A stretch of DNA of 64,000 nucleotides from JBEULC01 sp045504435 (GTDB lineage: Bacteria; Pseudomonadota; Alphaproteobacteria; WRAU01; Hepatincolaceae): assembly GCA_045504435.1 (NCBI GenBank), contig JBEULC010000001.1, forward strand, positions 496,001 through 560,000, given 5' to 3'. The notes under the pieces were generated by a model, which saw only the letters and a list, made by a program, of their open reading frames with translations, was not told where the DNA came from and searched no databases. Made by a program: the position numbers and the translations under genes. Positions 61,721 to 64,000 of the stretch are shown in pieces; the first letter of the stretch is position 1, and each line of letters begins with the position of its first letter.

Positions 61721-64000
61721 ATGAATGATGCTTTAAAGCACTTAGCAAAAAACAATGCTAATACTACTCCGGCTAATAATGATTTTGATGTTATAGCAAT
61801 TTCTATAGCTAGTCCTGATAAAATCCGCTCCTGGTCATATGGAGAGGTAAAAAAGCCGGAAACTATTAATTATAGAACTTTTAAACCAGAAAAAGATGGT
61901 TTATTTTGTGCTAAAATATTTGGTCCAGTTAAGGATTACGAATGCTTATGTGGTAAGTATAAAAGGATGAAGCATAAAGGGGTAATTTGCGAAAAATGTG
62001 GCGTAGAAGTTATTCAGCAAAAAGTTAGAAGAGAAAGAATGGGGCATATTGAATTAGCTGCTCCAGTTGTTCACGTATGGTTTTTAAAATCTGTGCCTTC
62101 TAAAATTGGTATGCTACTAGATATTAATTCTAAAGATCTAGAAAAAGTTTTATATTTCGAAAAATATATAGTAGTTGATCCCGGCGTTAGTACCTTTAAA
62201 AATAATGAAATCATTTCTGAAGAAGAATATCGAGATACGGTAGAAAAATTAGGTGAAAGTTCTTTTAAAGCAGAAATGGGTGCTGAGGCTATCAAGGAAA
62301 TTCTAGTAAATTTAGATTTGGAATTAGAAATTAAAAATCTAAGAGTATTTTTACAAGAAAGCTCTTCAGATATTAAATCTAAGAAGAATCTTAAAAAGCT
62401 AAAGATTTTAGAATCTTTAGTAGCTTCAGGAACTAAACCAGAATGGATGGTAATGGATGTGTTGCCAGTATTACCTCCTGATTTAAGACCATTAGTTCCA
62501 CTGGATGGAGGACGTTTTGCTACCTCGGATCTTAATGATTTGTATAGAAGGGTTATTAATAGAAATAATCGTTTAAAAAGATTAATTGAAATCGGTGCGC
62601 CTAATATTATCGTAAGAAACGAAAAAAGAATGTTACAAGAGGCAATTGATGCTTTATTTGATAACACTAAAAGAGGCAACCCCATCACCGATGGGAACAA
62701 GAGACCATTAAAATCTTTTGCAGATATGTTAAAAGGTAAGCAAGGACGATTTAGACAAAATTTACTAGGTAAAAGGGTAGATTATTCAGGACGTTCAGTT
62801 ATTACTGTGGGTCCTTATCTTAAATTACATGAATGCGGTTTACCTAAAAAGATGGCTTTAGAATTGTTTAAACCTTTTATTTATTCTAAGTTACAATCTT
62901 ATGGTATTGCTTCTACTATTAAAATTGCGAAAAAAATTGTAGAAAAAGAAAGGCCAGAAGTATGGGATATCTTAGAAGAAGTAATCAAAGAACATCCGGT
63001 TTTATTAAATAGGGCTCCAACTTTACATAGGTTGGGAATTCAAGCCTTTGAGCCAAAACTTATTGAAGGTAAAGCCATTCATTTGCATCCTTTAGTTTGT
63101 GCTGCTTTTAACGCGGATTTTGACGGCGATCAGATGGCTATTCATATTCCTTTATCATTGGAAGCGCAGTTAGAAGCTAGAGTATTAATGATGTCTAGTA
63201 ACAATATTTTAAGCCCTGCTAATGGGAAACCAATTATTGTACCTTCTCAAGATATTGTATTAGGACTTTATTATTTATCTTTAGAAAGAGATGGAGAAAA
63301 AGGTGAAGGTAAATTATTTGGTAATATCTCGGCGCTTGAAAGTGCCTTAGAAAACAAGGTAGTTACTCATCATACTAAAATAAAATATCGTTTACAAATT
63401 ATGAATGATAAGGGGGAAAACGTAAATAGAGTAGTTGATACTACTCCAGGACGCGTGATTTTATCAGAACAATTACCAGAAAAAAATCTTGTTAGTTTTG
63501 ATTTAGTTAATAAGGTTTTAACTAAAAAAGAAGTAGCTAATTTGATTGATTATATTTACAGAATCTGTGGGCAAAAAGCTACAGTAGAATTTGCTGATCA
63601 TTTAATGCAGTTAGGTTTTGTAGCTGCTTGTAAAGCAGGTATATCTATTGGTAAAGATGATTTAATTACGCCAAAAACCAAGGATAAATTAGTATTAGAA
63701 ACTGAAAAAAAAGTTAAAGAGTATGATCAGCAGTATCAAGAAGGTTTAATTACTAATGGTGAAAGATACAATAAAGTAATTGATGCTTGGTCTTTATGCA
63801 CTAATCGTATTGCAGAAGATATGATGAAAGATATGTTTAAATTAGAGCCAGGCCAACCGATTAATTCTGTTTATATGATGGTGCATTCAGGAGCTAGAGG
63901 TTCCATTGCTCAGATGAAACAATTAGCGGGTATGAGAGGGTTGATGGCTAAGCCATCAGGAGAGATTATTGAGATTCCTATTATTTCTAACTTTAAAGAA
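61721..64000 (+). CDS. rpoC: RNA polymerase subunit beta' (3' end outside the window)
   Basis: The frame is open for 760 codons from ATG 61721 to the window edge. AAAAAGGAG lies upstream. The N-terminal zinc site is visible (YECLCGKY and ICEKCGVEV), as are GRFRQNLLGKRVDYSGRSVI and the catalytic NADFDGDQM at about residues 464-472. The rest of the protein lies past position 64000. Confidence 0.97.
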   Translation, partial: MNDALKHLAKNNANTTPANNDFDVIAISIASPDKIRSWSYGEVKKPETINYRTFKPEKDGLFCAKIFGPVKDYECLCGKYKRMKHKGVICEKCGVEVIQQKVRRERMGHIELAAPVVHVWFLKSVPSKIGMLLDINSKDLEKVLYFEKYIVVDPGVSTFKNNEIISEEEYRDTVEKLGESSFKAEMGAEAIKEILVNLDLELEIKNLRVFLQESSSDIKSKKNLKKLKILESLVASGTKPEWMVMDVLPVLPPDLRPLVPLDGGRFATSDLNDLYRRVINRNNRLKRLIEIGAPNIIVRNEKRMLQEAIDALFDNTKRGNPITDGNKRPLKSFADMLKGKQGRFRQNLLGKRVDYSGRSVITVGPYLKLHECGLPKKMALELFKPFIYSKLQSYGIASTIKIAKKIVEKERPEVWDILEEVIKEHPVLLNRAPTLHRLGIQAFEPKLIEGKAIHLHPLVCAAFNADFDGDQMAIHIPLSLEAQLEARVLMMSSNNILSPANGKPIIVPSQDIVLGLYYLSLERDGEKGEGKLFGNISALESALENKVVTHHTKIKYRLQIMNDKGENVNRVVDTTPGRVILSEQLPEKNLVSFDLVNKVLTKKEVANLIDYIYRICGQKATVEFADHLMQLGFVAACKAGISIGKDDLITPKTKDKLVLETEKKVKEYDQQYQEGLITNGERYNKVIDAWSLCTNRIAEDMMKDMFKLEPGQPINSVYMMVHSGARGSIAQMKQLAGMRGLMAKPSGEIIEIPIISNFKE

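Overview
The window is about 64 kb of very AT-rich bacterial DNA that looks like the chromosome of a host-associated alphaproteobacterium of the Rickettsiales type. The evidence is an F0 ATP synthase operon separate from any F1 genes and carrying both b and b' subunits, the tRNA-Tyr / tRNA-Gly / tuf / tRNA-Trp / secE / nusG / rplKAJL / rpoB / rpoC block, strong A+T codon bias, and long non-coding stretches holding decayed genes. Chorismate synthase, a Gpt-type purine salvage enzyme and a CstA-family transporter point to a lineage less reduced than Rickettsia proper. The genus cannot be fixed from the sequence alone.

Layout. 1-1.33 kb: the end of an unidentified gene, a xanthine phosphoribosyltransferase and a small membrane protein. 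1.5-30 kb: one large locus, all on the plus strand. It encodes a MotA/TolQ/ZorA-like channel protein with a tail of more than 1100 residues, a ZorB/MotB-like partner, a TolC-like outer-membrane channel, a cysteine-free 3959-residue protein with degenerate RTX repeats, a cysteine-free 1410-residue protein of unknown function, a LapB/HlyB-type ABC exporter and an HlyD-type adaptor. Its composition parallels the Salmonella SPI-4 (SiiA-F) system, in which a proton channel assists a type I exporter of a giant adhesin. A run of ten G residues inside the giant gene is a candidate phase-variation switch. This is the most interesting part of the window.

30-32.3 kb: wreckage of a type IIG-like N6-adenine methyltransferase/restriction gene, then decayed DNA. 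32.3-37.4 kb, minus strand: aroC, F0 subunits b, b', c and a, AtpI, a DsbA-like oxidoreductase and a DciA-like protein. 37.6-39.6 kb: an AAA ATPase plus DUF4276 (TOPRIM-like) pair, a candidate defence module. 39.8-41.1 kb: a porin with a good terminator. 41.1-44.6 kb: mostly decayed, non-coding DNA with tRNA-Thr, a small membrane protein and a perfect 27-bp inverted repeat. 44.6-45.9 kb: an Nramp (MntH) transporter. 46.0-48.4 kb: a phage-like remnant with an S24 repressor, a divergent promoter with matching operator-like sites, a small basic protein, an apparently inactivated GH108 endolysin and a holin-like protein. 48.6-51.0 kb: a DeoR regulator and a CstA transporter without a standard start codon at the expected position. 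51.0-51.9 kb: rlmB. 52.0-64 kb: the translation/transcription block, ending inside rpoC.

Expected cooperation: the 1.5-30 kb genes would form one trans-envelope machine. The ABC protein, adaptor and TolC would export the giant RTX-like protein, and the proton channel could energise its surface retention or release. The F0 genes, aroC and the DsbA-like gene lie close enough to be co-transcribed. The S24 repressor probably controls the small genes divergent from it.
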